Shown: one piece after another, positions 53,025-61,456 of the stretch
Layout: every line of letters begins with the position of its first letter
How positions within the stretch are numbered: the first letter of the stretch is position 1
Source of the DNA: 34-65-8 sp963529855
GTDB taxonomy: Bacteria > Pseudomonadota > Alphaproteobacteria > Sphingomonadales > Sphingomonadaceae
Assembly (NCBI GenBank): GCA_963529855.1
Contig: CAURZK010000001.1
Span: 310,001-374,000, forward strand
Direction: 5' to 3'
DNA length: 64,000 nt
Program-made: the position numbers and the translations under genes
Notes under the pieces: generated by a model
Told to the model about the DNA's origin: nothing
Database searches by the model: none
What the model saw: the letters and a program-made list of their open reading frames with translations, nothing else

Positions 53025-54233
53025 ATGAAACCGGATCATGCCCGCCATACCCTGATCGCGTCGATCGACCAGGACGCCATGCTCGCGCAGGCCCAAAGCT
53101 GGAGCGCGATCAACACCGGCACTTCAAACTTAGACGGGCTGGCACGCATGGCCGCGATCCTGGCCGACAGCTTCGCCGCGCTGCCGGGTGAGGTGGCAAT
53201 GGTGGATGCCGCACCGGTCGTCGCGATCGATGCCGCGGGGCGCGAGGTCCAGCAATGCTTCGGCCAGCATGTGGTCCTGCGCGTGCGGCCCGAGGCCGAA
53301 CGGCGGTTGCTGCTGACCGGGCACATGGACACGGTGTTTCCTGCCGACCACTCATTCCAGCACCAGCGCTGGATCGATGCCGATACGCTGGTCGGCCCGG
53401 GCCTCGCCGACATGAAGGGCGGCATTGCCGTGATCCTGCACGCGTTGACGGCGTTCGAGGCCAGCCCGGATGCACGCCGGATCGGCTACGACGTGTTGCT
53501 CAATTCGGACGAGGAAACCGGCAGCCTCGCCTCCGCCCCGCTGATCGAAGAACTCGCGCGCGGAAAATTTGCCGCCCTTACCTACGAGCCCAGCGCTTTG
53601 CCTGACGGCACGCTGGCCCATGCACGCGGGGGCAGCGGCAATTATGCGCTGGTGGTGACGGGGCGTTCTGCCCACGCCGGACGCAATCCACATGAAGGGC
53701 GCAATGCGATCGTTGCTGCAGCCGCGCTGGTGCTTGGTCTCAAAGGCCTGCAATCGGACGAATGCCCGGTCAATCCGGCCCGGATCGAAGGCGGCGCGGC
53801 CAACAATGTCGTGCCCGACCACGCCGTGGTCCGTTTCAACATTCGCCCGCGCAGCCCCGCCGCCGCCGCCGCGTTCGAAGCCGGCCTTGCCGCGCTGATC
53901 GGCGAAGTCCAGCAGGCGCACGAGGTCCACGTCCATGCCCATGGCGGGATTACTCGTCCGCCAAAGCCGGTTGATCGGCGCGCGCAGGCGCTGTTCGACC
54001 TGGTGCGCGATTGCGGCGCCACTTTGGGCCAGACGATCGGCTGGCAAAGCTCGGGCGGAGTGTGCGACGGAAACAACATCGCCGCCTGCGGCGTACCGGT
54101 CGTCGATACCATGGGCGTGCGCGGGGGCGCGATCCATTCGCCGGACGAATACCTGATCGTATCATCTCTGAAGGAACGAGCCGCGCTGTCCGCGCTGGTG
54201 CTCGACCGACTAGCCACGGGGGACCTTTCTTGA
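53025..54233 (+). CDS. M20-family hydrolase in the arginine succinyltransferase cluster
   Basis: 402 aa zinc amidohydrolase (ArgE/DapE/carboxypeptidase G2 type). Metal and catalytic residues: HMDTVFPAD (about 104), LADMKGG, NSDEETGS and a final His in GGAIHSPDEYLI. Couples to astA by a TTGA overlap and precedes astB. Inference: it may do a deacylation step in arginine catabolism, such as removing succinate from N-succinylglutamate in place of the M14 enzyme AstE. Other possibilities are acetylornithine or aminoacyl deacylation. Confidence 0.8.
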   Translation: MKPDHARHTLIASIDQDAMLAQAQSWSAINTGTSNLDGLARMAAILADSFAALPGEVAMVDAAPVVAIDAAGREVQQCFGQHVVLRVRPEAERRLLLTGHMDTVFPADHSFQHQRWIDADTLVGPGLADMKGGIAVILHALTAFEASPDARRIGYDVLLNSDEETGSLASAPLIEELARGKFAALTYEPSALPDGTLAHARGGSGNYALVVTGRSAHAGRNPHEGRNAIVAAAALVLGLKGLQSDECPVNPARIEGGAANNVVPDHAVVRFNIRPRSPAAAAAFEAGLAALIGEVQQAHEVHVHAHGGITRPPKPVDRRAQALFDLVRDCGATLGQTIGWQSSGGVCDGNNIAACGVPVVDTMGVRGGAIHSPDEYLIVSSLKERAALSALVLDRLATGDLS

Positions 54234-55246
54234 CCTTTCGCCTGCGCGCCGCGCATCCAGACGACCTCGAACCGCTTTACGAAATGGCCAAGCTGACCGG
54301 CGGCGGGTTCACCAATCTGCCGGCCGATCGCGATGCACTGGCGGCCAAACTCGCCCGCGCGGAAATGGCGTTCGCGCGCGAGGATGGCGACCTGGTGGAC
54401 GAGCAGTTCGTACTCGTTCTCGAGAACGACCAGACCGGCGAGGTGCGCGGGACCTGCCAGTTGATGACCCAGGTCGGGCAGCAATGGCCGTTCTATTCGT
54501 ACCGTCTCAACACGTTGACCCAGTATTCCAAGGAACTGGACCGGACGGTTCGGGCTGAATTGCTGAGCCTGGTTACCGACCTGGAAGGATCGAGCGAAGT
54601 TGGCGGGCTGTTCCTTCACCCGGGCGAACGCGCCGGCGGGCTCGGGCTGCTGCTCGCGCGCAGCAGGTATCTGTTCATCGCGATGCACCGCTATCGCTTC
54701 GCCGACCGCATTCTGGCGGAGCTGCGCGGGATTATCGATGAACGCGGCGGATCGCCGTTCTGGGACGGCGTCGCAGGCCGGTTCTTCGGGATGACCTTTC
54801 AGGAGGCTGACTATTTCAACGCAATCAACGGCAACCAGTTCATCGCCGACTTGATGCCCAAGCACCCGGTCTACGTCGAAATGCTGAACGACGAGGCCCG
54901 CAAGGTAATCGGCCTGCCCCACCCCACTGGCCGCGCAGCAATGCGGATGCTGGAAGCGGAAGGTTTTGCTTACGAAGGCTACGTCGACATCTTCGATGGC
55001 GGCCCGACGATGACCGCGCGCACCAGCCAGGTGAAAAGCGTGGCCGAAGCCAAGCCCGGCGAGCTGTCGAGCTGCGATCTCGACCTGGGTGAACGTGCGC
55101 TGCTGGCGACCGGAACGCTCGGCAGCTTCCGGTCGTGTTTCGGGATGCGCGAGTTCCAGCCCGATGGCTCGCTGCACATTGATCGCGTCGCCGCGGCAGC
55201 ACTGGACGTGCAAAACGGTGACGAGGTGTGGAGCGTGGCGCGGTGA
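54230..55246 (+). CDS. astA: Arginine N-succinyltransferase
   Basis: 338 aa. First step of the AST pathway: arginine plus succinyl-CoA to N2-succinylarginine. Hallmarks: RAAHPDDLEPLYEMAKLTGGGFTNLP, TDLEGSSEVGGLFLHP, PFWDGVAGRFFGMTFQEADYFNAINGNQFIADLMPKHPVYV pattern and GYVDIFDGGPTM. Start TTG at 54230 gives MTFRLRAAHPDD at the family's usual start and overlaps the M20 gene by TTGA. GTGA overlap with astB. Confidence 0.96.
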   Translation: MTFRLRAAHPDDLEPLYEMAKLTGGGFTNLPADRDALAAKLARAEMAFAREDGDLVDEQFVLVLENDQTGEVRGTCQLMTQVGQQWPFYSYRLNTLTQYSKELDRTVRAELLSLVTDLEGSSEVGGLFLHPGERAGGLGLLLARSRYLFIAMHRYRFADRILAELRGIIDERGGSPFWDGVAGRFFGMTFQEADYFNAINGNQFIADLMPKHPVYVEMLNDEARKVIGLPHPTGRAAMRMLEAEGFAYEGYVDIFDGGPTMTARTSQVKSVAEAKPGELSSCDLDLGERALLATGTLGSFRSCFGMREFQPDGSLHIDRVAAAALDVQNGDEVWSVAR

Positions 55247-56493
55247 GCCTGGTCGAGATCAACTTCGATGGTCTGGTCGGGCCGAGCCATAACTATGCCG
55301 GCCTCAGCCTGGGCAATCTCGCGGCGACGAAGAATGCGGGCGAGACGAGTTACCCGCGCGCAGCCGCATTGCAGGGCCTCGCCAAGATGCGCGCGAACAT
55401 GGCGCGCGGGCTGACGCAAGGGTTCCTGCTCCCCCTGCCCCGGCCCAACGGCGCTTTGCTGGAACGTCTGGCGATCGATGCCAGCGCCAACCCCGCGCTG
55501 ACGGCCGCTGCCTGGTCGGCCAGCAGCATGTGGACAGCCAACGCGGCCACCGTCAGCCCGGCGCCCGACACCGCGGATGGGCGCTGTCATCTTACCCCGG
55601 CGAATCTGTCGACCATGCTGCACCGCGCGCAGGAATGGCCGGATACGCAGCGCCAGCTGGCCATCGCCTTTGCCGACAAGGCGCATTTCGCGGTGCACGA
55701 CGCGATTCCGTCTAGCTTTGGTGACGAGGGTGCGGCGAACCACATGCGGTTCTGCACGGGGCACGGTAACGCCGGCGTCGAAGTATTCGTCTACGGCCGC
55801 ACCGGGGGACGGTTTCCCGCGCGCCAGCACGAACAGGCCAGCCGCGCGGTCGCGCGCCTCCACGGGCTCGACCCTGCGCGCACCGTCTTCATTGAGCAGA
55901 ACCCGGATGCAATCGCTGCCGGGGCCTTTCACAATGACGTGGTCGCGGTCGCAAACGAACAGGTGCTGTTCACCCATGCGCTGGCATTTGCCGATCAGCA
56001 GGCGGCTTACGCTGCGATCCGCGCAGCTTTTCCAGCACTCGAGGTGGTCGAGGTTCCCGCCGAAGCGGTCAGCCTGGAAGACGCGATCGCCAGCTACCTC
56101 TTCAATGCCCAGATCGTCACTCTGCCCGCGGGCGAAATGGCGCTGATCGTGCCAACCGAATGCAGCGACAATCCGCGCGTGTGGGGTTGGCTCGACGGGA
56201 TGCTCGCCGGCAACGGTCCGATCAGGCAGGTCATTCCTGTCGACGTGCGCCAGTCGATGGCCAATGGCGGTGGTCCGGCATGTCTTCGACTCCGCGTGGT
56301 CGCCGATCCGGCGACGGTGGACCCCCGTTTTCTCCTGACGGAACGCATTGCCGACGTGATCGAGGCGACCGTGTCGGCGCATTGGCCGGAGCAGATCGAT
56401 CCATCCGACATCGGCAATGCCGCGCTCGCGCGCGATGTGTGTGCGGCGCGTGCCTCATTATTGGACGCTCTGGCTCTTCAGGAACTGGGTTAA
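55243..56493 (+). CDS. astB: N-succinylarginine dihydrolase
   Basis: 416 aa. Releases two ammonia and CO2 from N2-succinylarginine to give N2-succinylornithine. Catalytic Cys is C347 in NGGGPACLRLRV; His in HNDVVAVANEQVLF. Opening NFDGLVGPSHNYAGLS is nearly invariant. Start GTG at 55243, inside GTGA with astA. astC, astD and astE are not visible next to it, so later steps must be elsewhere. Confidence 0.96.
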   Translation: MSLVEINFDGLVGPSHNYAGLSLGNLAATKNAGETSYPRAAALQGLAKMRANMARGLTQGFLLPLPRPNGALLERLAIDASANPALTAAAWSASSMWTANAATVSPAPDTADGRCHLTPANLSTMLHRAQEWPDTQRQLAIAFADKAHFAVHDAIPSSFGDEGAANHMRFCTGHGNAGVEVFVYGRTGGRFPARQHEQASRAVARLHGLDPARTVFIEQNPDAIAAGAFHNDVVAVANEQVLFTHALAFADQQAAYAAIRAAFPALEVVEVPAEAVSLEDAIASYLFNAQIVTLPAGEMALIVPTECSDNPRVWGWLDGMLAGNGPIRQVIPVDVRQSMANGGGPACLRLRVVADPATVDPRFLLTERIADVIEATVSAHWPEQIDPSDIGNAALARDVCAARASLLDALALQELG

Positions 56494-56557
56494 CGCGCTG
56501 GCAGGGGGCGTCAGCCGCGTTTACAAACGCACTTCCGGTTAACCACGCACATCCGTG

Positions 56558-56582
56558 GGAAACCAACGTTGGCACGTTCGTT
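56558..56582 (+). promoter_or_regulatory. Near-match to an EcfG promoter
   Basis: GGAAA-N16-CGTT, one mismatch from the EcfG consensus, 30 bases before the small membrane-protein gene. A GGTTAACC palindrome (CtrA-like half-sites) lies at 56537-56544 just before it. Weak evidence. Confidence 0.3.
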
Positions 56583-56612
56583 GCCGTGTCGGGCGTTAAG
56601 GAAGGAATGCGA

Positions 56613-56855
56613 ATGCTGCGCAAGCTGGGCCGACTGTTCGTGATCAAGAACCGGCTCGAAGCCTACCTGATCATCTTCGCGCTCGCCTTGGGCGCGATGG
56701 AGCGGGGCACGCACTATCTCACCCAGTTCCCCGGATATGGCGGCTGGGCACTGTTCGTCGCGTGCAGCGGTGCCGTCTTTCTCGGCGGTGCGAAAATCCT
56801 CGATGCACTGCGCTACGAGCAGGAAGTCCGCGCAGCGGAGAACGGTCCTGCCTGA
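56613..56855 (+). CDS. Small two-span membrane protein
   Basis: 80 aa. Basic N-terminus (MLRKLGRLFVIKNRLEAY), then two hydrophobic segments (about 19-34 and 44-60) and an acidic C-terminal tail (EQEVRAAENG). I do not know the family. GAAGGA six bases before the ATG at 56613 decides that start over the ATG at 56607. It faces ssrA. Confidence 0.65.
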   Translation: MLRKLGRLFVIKNRLEAYLIIFALALGAMERGTHYLTQFPGYGGWALFVACSGAVFLGGAKILDALRYEQEVRAAENGPA

Positions 56856-56919
56856 GCGATATTGAATGGAGAAAGGTGGAGGGATTCTGTTGCTAGGCTC
56901 CCTCCGGGCCCCCGGTTTC

Positions 56920-57222
56920 CGATTCTGTTACCCGGTTCGGTCCGAACCGTGCTCAAGTCCTTGTAAATTCAGGCCGTTAGGCCGTCACATTACGCAGCGA
57001 GAGCAAGTGCTTCGTTGTCGTTGGCACTTATGTGTTGTGAGCCTTATGCGGGTTACTCAGCCCGGGCGAAAACAGTGCTTTTGAGCACACGTCGATCCTG
57101 GTTCGGCCCCATCAGGAAGCACGGTTTCCCGCACCTTTTGGTGGAGCCGCCGGGTACTGCCCCCGGGTCCGTTGTGCCTATTGCACACCGCAATTTATCG
57201 CCATAGCCGATCGAAACCGGCA
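56920..57222 (-). ncRNA. ssrA: Two-piece permuted tmRNA (ssrA)
   Basis: Circularly permuted tmRNA gene. Acceptor piece first: T arm CCGGG-GGCAGTA-CCCGG (57166-57150), then CGGCTCC and ACCA ending at 57139. After a 28-base spacer (57138-57111) the coding piece opens with GGGGCCG (57110-57104), which pairs with CGGCTCC, followed by the tmRNA-typical GATCGACG. The tag frame starts with resume codon GCC at 57025 and reads ANDNEALALAA then TAA (57025-56990). Rescues stalled ribosomes by trans-translation with SmpB. Ends are approximate. Confidence 0.93.
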
Positions 57223-57228
57223 CTGCCC

Positions 57229-57256
57229 GATATAGGCGCTGCCGGCTGAATGTGAA
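57229..57256 (-). promoter_or_regulatory. Sigma-70-type promoter of ssrA
   Basis: On the minus strand TTCACA (57256-57251), 16 bases, TATATC (57234-57229), giving a start at about 57222, just before the acceptor piece of the tmRNA. It lies between the mscL stop and ssrA. Confidence 0.5.
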
Positions 57257-57272
57257 GTGACCGCGTGCATAA

Positions 57273-57704
57273 TCAGGCGATCGGGCGCTTCTTCAGTTCG
57301 TCGCGAATTTCTTGGAGCAGTTCGACTTCGGTCGGGCCGGAGGGGGCAGCCTCTTTCTTGGGCATCGCGCGGTTGGCGGCCTTGACCACCAGGAAGATGA
57401 CCCATGCCACGATCAGGAAGTTGACCACCTGCGTGATCAGGTCGCCATAGCCCAACATCGGCACCCCGGCTTCCTTCAGCGCTGCGTAATTCGTCAGCGA
57501 CCCGGTGTAGCCTTCCGGAATCGGCCCAAGGCGAATGAACATGCTGGAGAAATCCAGATCGCCGAACAGCCAGCCGATCACCGGCATGATGACGCTGTCG
57601 GTCAGCGATGTGACGATCCTGCCGAACGCCGCGCCGATGATTACCGCGACAGCGAGATCGAGCACGTTGCCCCGATTGATGAAGGCCTTGAATTCGGAAA
57701 ACAT
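57273..57704 (-). CDS. mscL: Large-conductance mechanosensitive channel MscL
   Basis: 143 aa. Pentameric channel that opens under membrane tension in osmotic downshock. N-terminal helix MFSEFKAFINRGNVLDLAVAVIIGAAFGRIV (TM1 with the pore), periplasmic loop, TM2 (QVVNFLIVAWVIFLVVKA) and cytoplasmic helix bundle (EVELLQEIRDELKKR). The ATG at 57704 gives the normal MscL start; the upstream frame is not family-like. Upstream of ssrA on the same strand. Confidence 0.97.
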   Translation of the reverse strand: MFSEFKAFINRGNVLDLAVAVIIGAAFGRIVTSLTDSVIMPVIGWLFGDLDFSSMFIRLGPIPEGYTGSLTNYAALKEAGVPMLGYGDLITQVVNFLIVAWVIFLVVKAANRAMPKKEAAPSGPTEVELLQEIRDELKKRPIA

Positions 57705-57882
57705 GGTGCAGTCCCCTACCCGGTGGTTCCGCCGCGCTTGTGCCATCCGGTGCCAGCGATGCCAAGCGCGGCACCTGACGATGTGCGCTTACGGCTGTTC
57801 TTGAAAAGCCGTATGCGTGTGCTACCTGTGCAATACAGATGCCGGTCGCGCTTGGCGTTCCGGCCCAGGGGAGCCTTCGCTC

Positions 57883-58566
57883 ATGAATTGGAAGTCCGTC
57901 CGCCGCTTTGGCCTTGTCGCCCTTGCCTCGCTCGGTCTTGCCGCCTGCGGCATCAACTCGGTGCCGACCAAGGAAGAAGCTGCCAAGGCGCAGTGGGGCA
58001 ATGTCGAAACCGCGCTGCAACGCCGCGCTGATCTCATTCCCAACCTCGTTTCGGTGGTCCAGGCCGCCGCGATTTCGGAAGGCAACATCCTTCAGGGCGT
58101 GATCGACGCGCGCGCCCGCGCGACGTCCATCAACATCACGACCGACGACCTGTCGAACCCGGAGGAATTCCAGCGCTTCCAGGACGCGCAGAACCAGTTG
58201 ACCCAGGCGCTGGGGCAATTGCGCACGGTGGTGGAAGCTTACCCGCAACTTGCCAGCCAGCCGCGGTTTGCCGACCTGATGGTGGCCCTCGACGAATCCA
58301 ACAATCTGATCAACACCGAGCGGGTTCGTTATAACGAGGCCGCGCGCGACTATAACACCGAGATCCGCACCTTCCCGTCCTCGATCGGCGCGAATATCAT
58401 TCACGGCGCCGAACCGCTCGAATACTTCGAAGCGGACGAGGCAAGCCGCGCCAATCCGACTGTCGACATGAGCGGCATCACCGGCGGCCGAGCTGCTCCC
58501 GCAGCGGCGCCCGCCAGCAATGACAACGCGACTGCCCCGGCGACCCCGGCCGCGGCCGCGAACTGA
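57883..58566 (+). CDS. LemA-family lipoprotein
   Basis: 227 aa. Lipobox at LGLAACG makes it a lipoprotein. LemA core: WGNVETALQRRADLIPNLVSVVQ, ESNNLINTERVRYNEAARDYNTEIRTFPSSIGA. Four-helix bundle of unknown job, often beside TPM-domain (YgcG-like) proteins as here. The C-terminus is an Ala/Pro-rich tail. An inverted repeat TACGGCT/AGCCGTA (57790-57813) lies 70-93 bases before the start. One base separates it from the GTG of the next gene. Confidence 0.93.
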   Translation: MNWKSVRRFGLVALASLGLAACGINSVPTKEEAAKAQWGNVETALQRRADLIPNLVSVVQAAAISEGNILQGVIDARARATSINITTDDLSNPEEFQRFQDAQNQLTQALGQLRTVVEAYPQLASQPRFADLMVALDESNNLINTERVRYNEAARDYNTEIRTFPSSIGANIIHGAEPLEYFEADEASRANPTVDMSGITGGRAAPAAAPASNDNATAPATPAAAAN

Positions 58567-58567
58567 G

Positions 58568-59413
58568 GTGACACGCACCCTCGCCGCCTTCAGGGCGTTC
58601 CTGATCCTGCTCGCGGCGGCGCTTGCCAGCGTCGCCGCGCAGGCGCAGGATTATCCGCCGCGTCCCGCCGGCCCGATCTATGACGGGGCCGACATGCTGT
58701 CGGCAGAAACCGAAGCGGCGCTCGATGCGCGGCTGAGAGCCTATACCGAGCAGACCGGGCGGGCGATCATCGTCGCGACGGTTCCCAGTCTGGGCGGCGC
58801 GCAGATCGAACAATATGCCACCGGCCTGTTCGGCGAATGGGGCATCGGCGGGGCGCAGCGGGACCAGGGGCTGCTGCTGCTGATCGCGCGTGACGACCGC
58901 AAGCTGCGGATCGAGGTCGGATACGGCCTCCACCCCTATTTCGGCGGCATCATGGCCGGGCGTGTGATCAACGATGTTATCACCCCACGCTTCAAGGCAG
59001 GCAATTTCGACGGCGGCGTGACCGAAGGCGTCGATGCGATCCTGACCCACCTCGCACGCAGCCCTGCCGATGCTGCCGCAGTGGCCGAAGCGGCGGAAGC
59101 AGCCGCCGCACAGGAGCAGAGCGAAGGGGGATTTCCCATCGGCGCGCTGTTCTGGATCGCTTTCCTGCTGTTCTTCTTCATCCTGCCCGCCCTGCGCAGC
59201 GGCGGCGGCAAGCGGCGTTATCGCAGCGGCGGCGTGGGCGGCGTGGCGCGCGACATAATCCTGTGGGAAGCGGGCGAGGCGATCGCGCGCGGTCTGTCCG
59301 ATGGCGACGGCGGCGGTTGGGGCGGCGGCTTCGGCGGCGGTGGTGGCGGCGGCGGCTTTGGCGGCTTCGGCGGCGGCATGTCGGGTGGCGGCGGCGCATC
59401 GGGGGGCTGGTGA
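58568..59413 (+). CDS. TPM-domain protein, YgcG type
   Basis: 281 aa. Signal peptide (FLILLAAALASVAAQAQ), then a TPM domain at about 30-160 (GPIYDGADMLSAETEAALDARL, GIGGAQRDQGLLLLIARDDRKLRIEVGYGL), a membrane helix (ALFWIAFLLFFFILPAL) and a Gly-rich tail that ends GGW. Possible phosphatase or binding role, unproven. GTG start at 58568. Second of the LemA-TPM-TPM-NUDIX run; its last base is shared with the next start. Confidence 0.88.
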   Translation: MTRTLAAFRAFLILLAAALASVAAQAQDYPPRPAGPIYDGADMLSAETEAALDARLRAYTEQTGRAIIVATVPSLGGAQIEQYATGLFGEWGIGGAQRDQGLLLLIARDDRKLRIEVGYGLHPYFGGIMAGRVINDVITPRFKAGNFDGGVTEGVDAILTHLARSPADAAAVAEAAEAAAAQEQSEGGFPIGALFWIAFLLFFFILPALRSGGGKRRYRSGGVGGVARDIILWEAGEAIARGLSDGDGGGWGGGFGGGGGGGGFGGFGGGMSGGGGASGGW

Positions 59414-60090
59414 TGATGCAGCACATGACGCCGGAAGATCACGCGCTCGTCACCCAGGCAGTGGCCGAAGCGGAAGCCCACACCAGCGGCGAGATCGTGA
59501 CCGTAATCGCCGACCGGACCGACGGTTATTCCGACATCGTGCTCGCCTGGGCAGCACTCGCTGCGTTCACTGCGATGAGCGTGCTGGCGGTATGGCCCGA
59601 TCTCGTGTTGGCCAAGCTCGACCTGTTGACCGGTGGCTGGGGCACCGAATGGAGCATGGGCGCGGTGCTGACGCTGTGCATCGGGGTGGGCCTGATCAAA
59701 TTCCTGGCCGTATGGGGGCTGCTCCAGTGGGACCCGCTGCGCTTCGCAATGGTCCCCGGCCCGGTCAAGCGTCGCCGGGTGCGGCTGCGCGCGGTCAAGC
59801 ACTTTAAGGTTGGCGCCGAGCGGCGAACCCATGGGCGAACCGGCGTGCTGATCTATCTCTCCATGCGTGAACACCGGGCCGAAATCGTCGCCGACGAGGC
59901 AATTGCCGCGCTGGTCCCGGCCGAAGTCTGGGGCGAGGCAATGGCCGACATGCTGCGCGAAATTCGCGTCGGCTGTATCGCGAAGGGTCTGGCGGCGGGC
60001 GTGCGCGATGTCGGCAAGGTGCTTGCCGAGCACTTCCCACGCGCCGACGATGATGTGAACGAATTGCCGGACCGGCTGATCGTACTTTGA
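59413..60090 (+). CDS. TPM-domain membrane protein
   Basis: 225 aa. Begins EDHALVTQAVAEAEAHTSGEIVTVIADRTDGYSD, the TPM start, then two membrane segments (about 41-63 and 78-100) and the rest of a TPM domain with HKxxxRTGVLIYLSMREHRAEIVAD and AMADMLREIRVGCIAKGLAAGV. No signal peptide. GTG 59410, ATG 59413 and ATG 59416 are all possible starts. Likely works with the preceding YgcG-like protein and LemA at the membrane. Confidence 0.82.
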   Translation: MMQHMTPEDHALVTQAVAEAEAHTSGEIVTVIADRTDGYSDIVLAWAALAAFTAMSVLAVWPDLVLAKLDLLTGGWGTEWSMGAVLTLCIGVGLIKFLAVWGLLQWDPLRFAMVPGPVKRRRVRLRAVKHFKVGAERRTHGRTGVLIYLSMREHRAEIVADEAIAALVPAEVWGEAMADMLREIRVGCIAKGLAAGVRDVGKVLAEHFPRADDDVNELPDRLIVL

Positions 60091-60620
60091 GCAATCCCGA
60101 CCCCGAAGAAATCGTCTGGCAGGGCAGATACATCACCGCCAAGCGCAAGGGCCGCTGGGAATATGTCGGCCGTGCGCGCGGCATTCGCGCGGCTGTGATC
60201 CTGGCGATCGAGGACGGACATGTGCTGCTGGTCGAGCAATACCGGGTCCCGCTCGGCCGCGTATGCCTCGAGCTTCCGGCAGGGCTCATCGGCGATGATG
60301 ATGGCGACGAGGACGAAAGTGCCGAGACCGCCGCGATCCGCGAGCTGGAGGAGGAAACCGGCTACCGCGCGGCGCGAATGGAAAGCCTGGGCGAATTCAT
60401 GTCCAGCCCGGGCATGGTCAGCGAGAGTTTCACGTTGCTGCGTGCGCATGGTCTGACCAAAGCAGGCAACGGCGGCGGCACCGAACACGAAGACATCACC
60501 GTTCACCGCGTCGCCCTCGCCAGCCTGCCGCAATTCGTTGCGGAGCGGCGTGCGCTGGGCCATGCGATCGACGTACGTGTCGCACTGCTGCTGGCGGCAG
60601 GAATGATCGAGGGAGACTGA
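60087..60620 (+). CDS. NUDIX hydrolase, ADP-ribose pyrophosphatase type
   Basis: 177 aa. Nudix box ending RELEEETGY, preceded by an acidic insert (DDDGDEDES). LVEQYRVPLGRVCLELPAGLIG is the usual sequence of ADP-sugar diphosphatases. Would split ADP-ribose or a related compound. TTG start at 60087 overlaps the TPM gene by TTGA; three bases then separate its stop from the SDR gene. Confidence 0.9.
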   Translation: MSNPDPEEIVWQGRYITAKRKGRWEYVGRARGIRAAVILAIEDGHVLLVEQYRVPLGRVCLELPAGLIGDDDGDEDESAETAAIRELEEETGYRAARMESLGEFMSSPGMVSESFTLLRAHGLTKAGNGGGTEHEDITVHRVALASLPQFVAERRALGHAIDVRVALLLAAGMIEGD

Positions 60621-60623
60621 CTG

Positions 60624-61406
60624 ATGGCGGGACGGTGTGCGGGCAAACTGGCGCTGGTGACCGGCGCGGCCCAGGGCCTTGGCGCGGCACACGCGCGACG
60701 TCTGGCCGAAGAAGGAGCGCGGGTCCTGTGCACCGACCTTAACGGTGAAGGCGCGCAGGCGACAGCCGCCGCGATCGACCGGCAGTTCGGCCGCGGAACC
60801 GCCTTCGGCATCGCGCACGACGTAACCGATCCGGCACAATGGGAAGTGGCGGTCGATGCCGCGCGCGATCATCTTGGCGGGCTGAATGTACTGGTCAATA
60901 ACGCCGGTATCGGAGTCGGCGGCAATATCGAGAGCTGTTCGTTCGCAGACTGGCAGCGGTGTTTCTCGGTCAATGTCGATTCGATCTTCCACGGCTGTCA
61001 GAAGGCGCTGCCATTGATGCGGGACCACGCGCCCGGATCGATCGTCAACATCAGTTCCATTGCCGGCCTGATCGCCAGCGACACGATGCCGGCCTACAAT
61101 GCCAGCAAGGCGGCGGTATGGATGCTGACCAAGTCGATCGCGCTGCACTGCGCGAAGAACAACATGCAGATCCGCTGCAATTCGGTGCACCCGACATTCG
61201 TCGATACGCCGATCCTGGATGGCACGGCGCGGCACCACAATCTCGACAAGGCAGTCTTGCTGGAAAAACTGGCGCGGCAAATTCCATTGAGGTTCGTCGG
61301 CGAACCGGACGATATTGCCAATGCAGTGGTTTATCTCGCCAGCGACGAAAGCCGCTTCATGACGGGGGCCGAGATCAAGCTCGACGGCGGCATTTCGGCC
61401 ATGTGA
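60624..61406 (+). CDS. SDR-family NAD(P) oxidoreductase
   Basis: 260 aa classical SDR. TGAAQGLG loop near 15, LCTDLNGEG after strand 2, NNAGIGVG, catalytic Ser in ISSIAGL, Tyr/Lys in YNASKAAV and the C-terminal LDGGISAM typical of glucose-1-dehydrogenase/hydroxysteroid-type members. Substrate not assignable. Stop followed by hairpin 61429-61456. Confidence 0.9.
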   Translation: MAGRCAGKLALVTGAAQGLGAAHARRLAEEGARVLCTDLNGEGAQATAAAIDRQFGRGTAFGIAHDVTDPAQWEVAVDAARDHLGGLNVLVNNAGIGVGGNIESCSFADWQRCFSVNVDSIFHGCQKALPLMRDHAPGSIVNISSIAGLIASDTMPAYNASKAAVWMLTKSIALHCAKNNMQIRCNSVHPTFVDTPILDGTARHHNLDKAVLLEKLARQIPLRFVGEPDDIANAVVYLASDESRFMTGAEIKLDGGISAM

Positions 61407-61428
61407 AATTCGGGAAAGCGTGAAATGT

Positions 61429-61456
61429 TGAGGGAGCCCCAACCGGGGCCCCCTCA
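61429..61456. terminator. Hairpin between convergent SDR and pspC genes
   Basis: TGAGGG-A-GCCCC, loop AACC, GGGGC-C-CCCTCA: eleven pairs with one A/C mismatch. Its right end includes the pspC stop codon. No clear T-tract. Confidence 0.55.

Noticed and set aside
57036..57206. Short plus-strand open frame across 57.0-57.2 kb
   Set aside because: This stretch is the minus-strand tmRNA; the small open frame is incidental.
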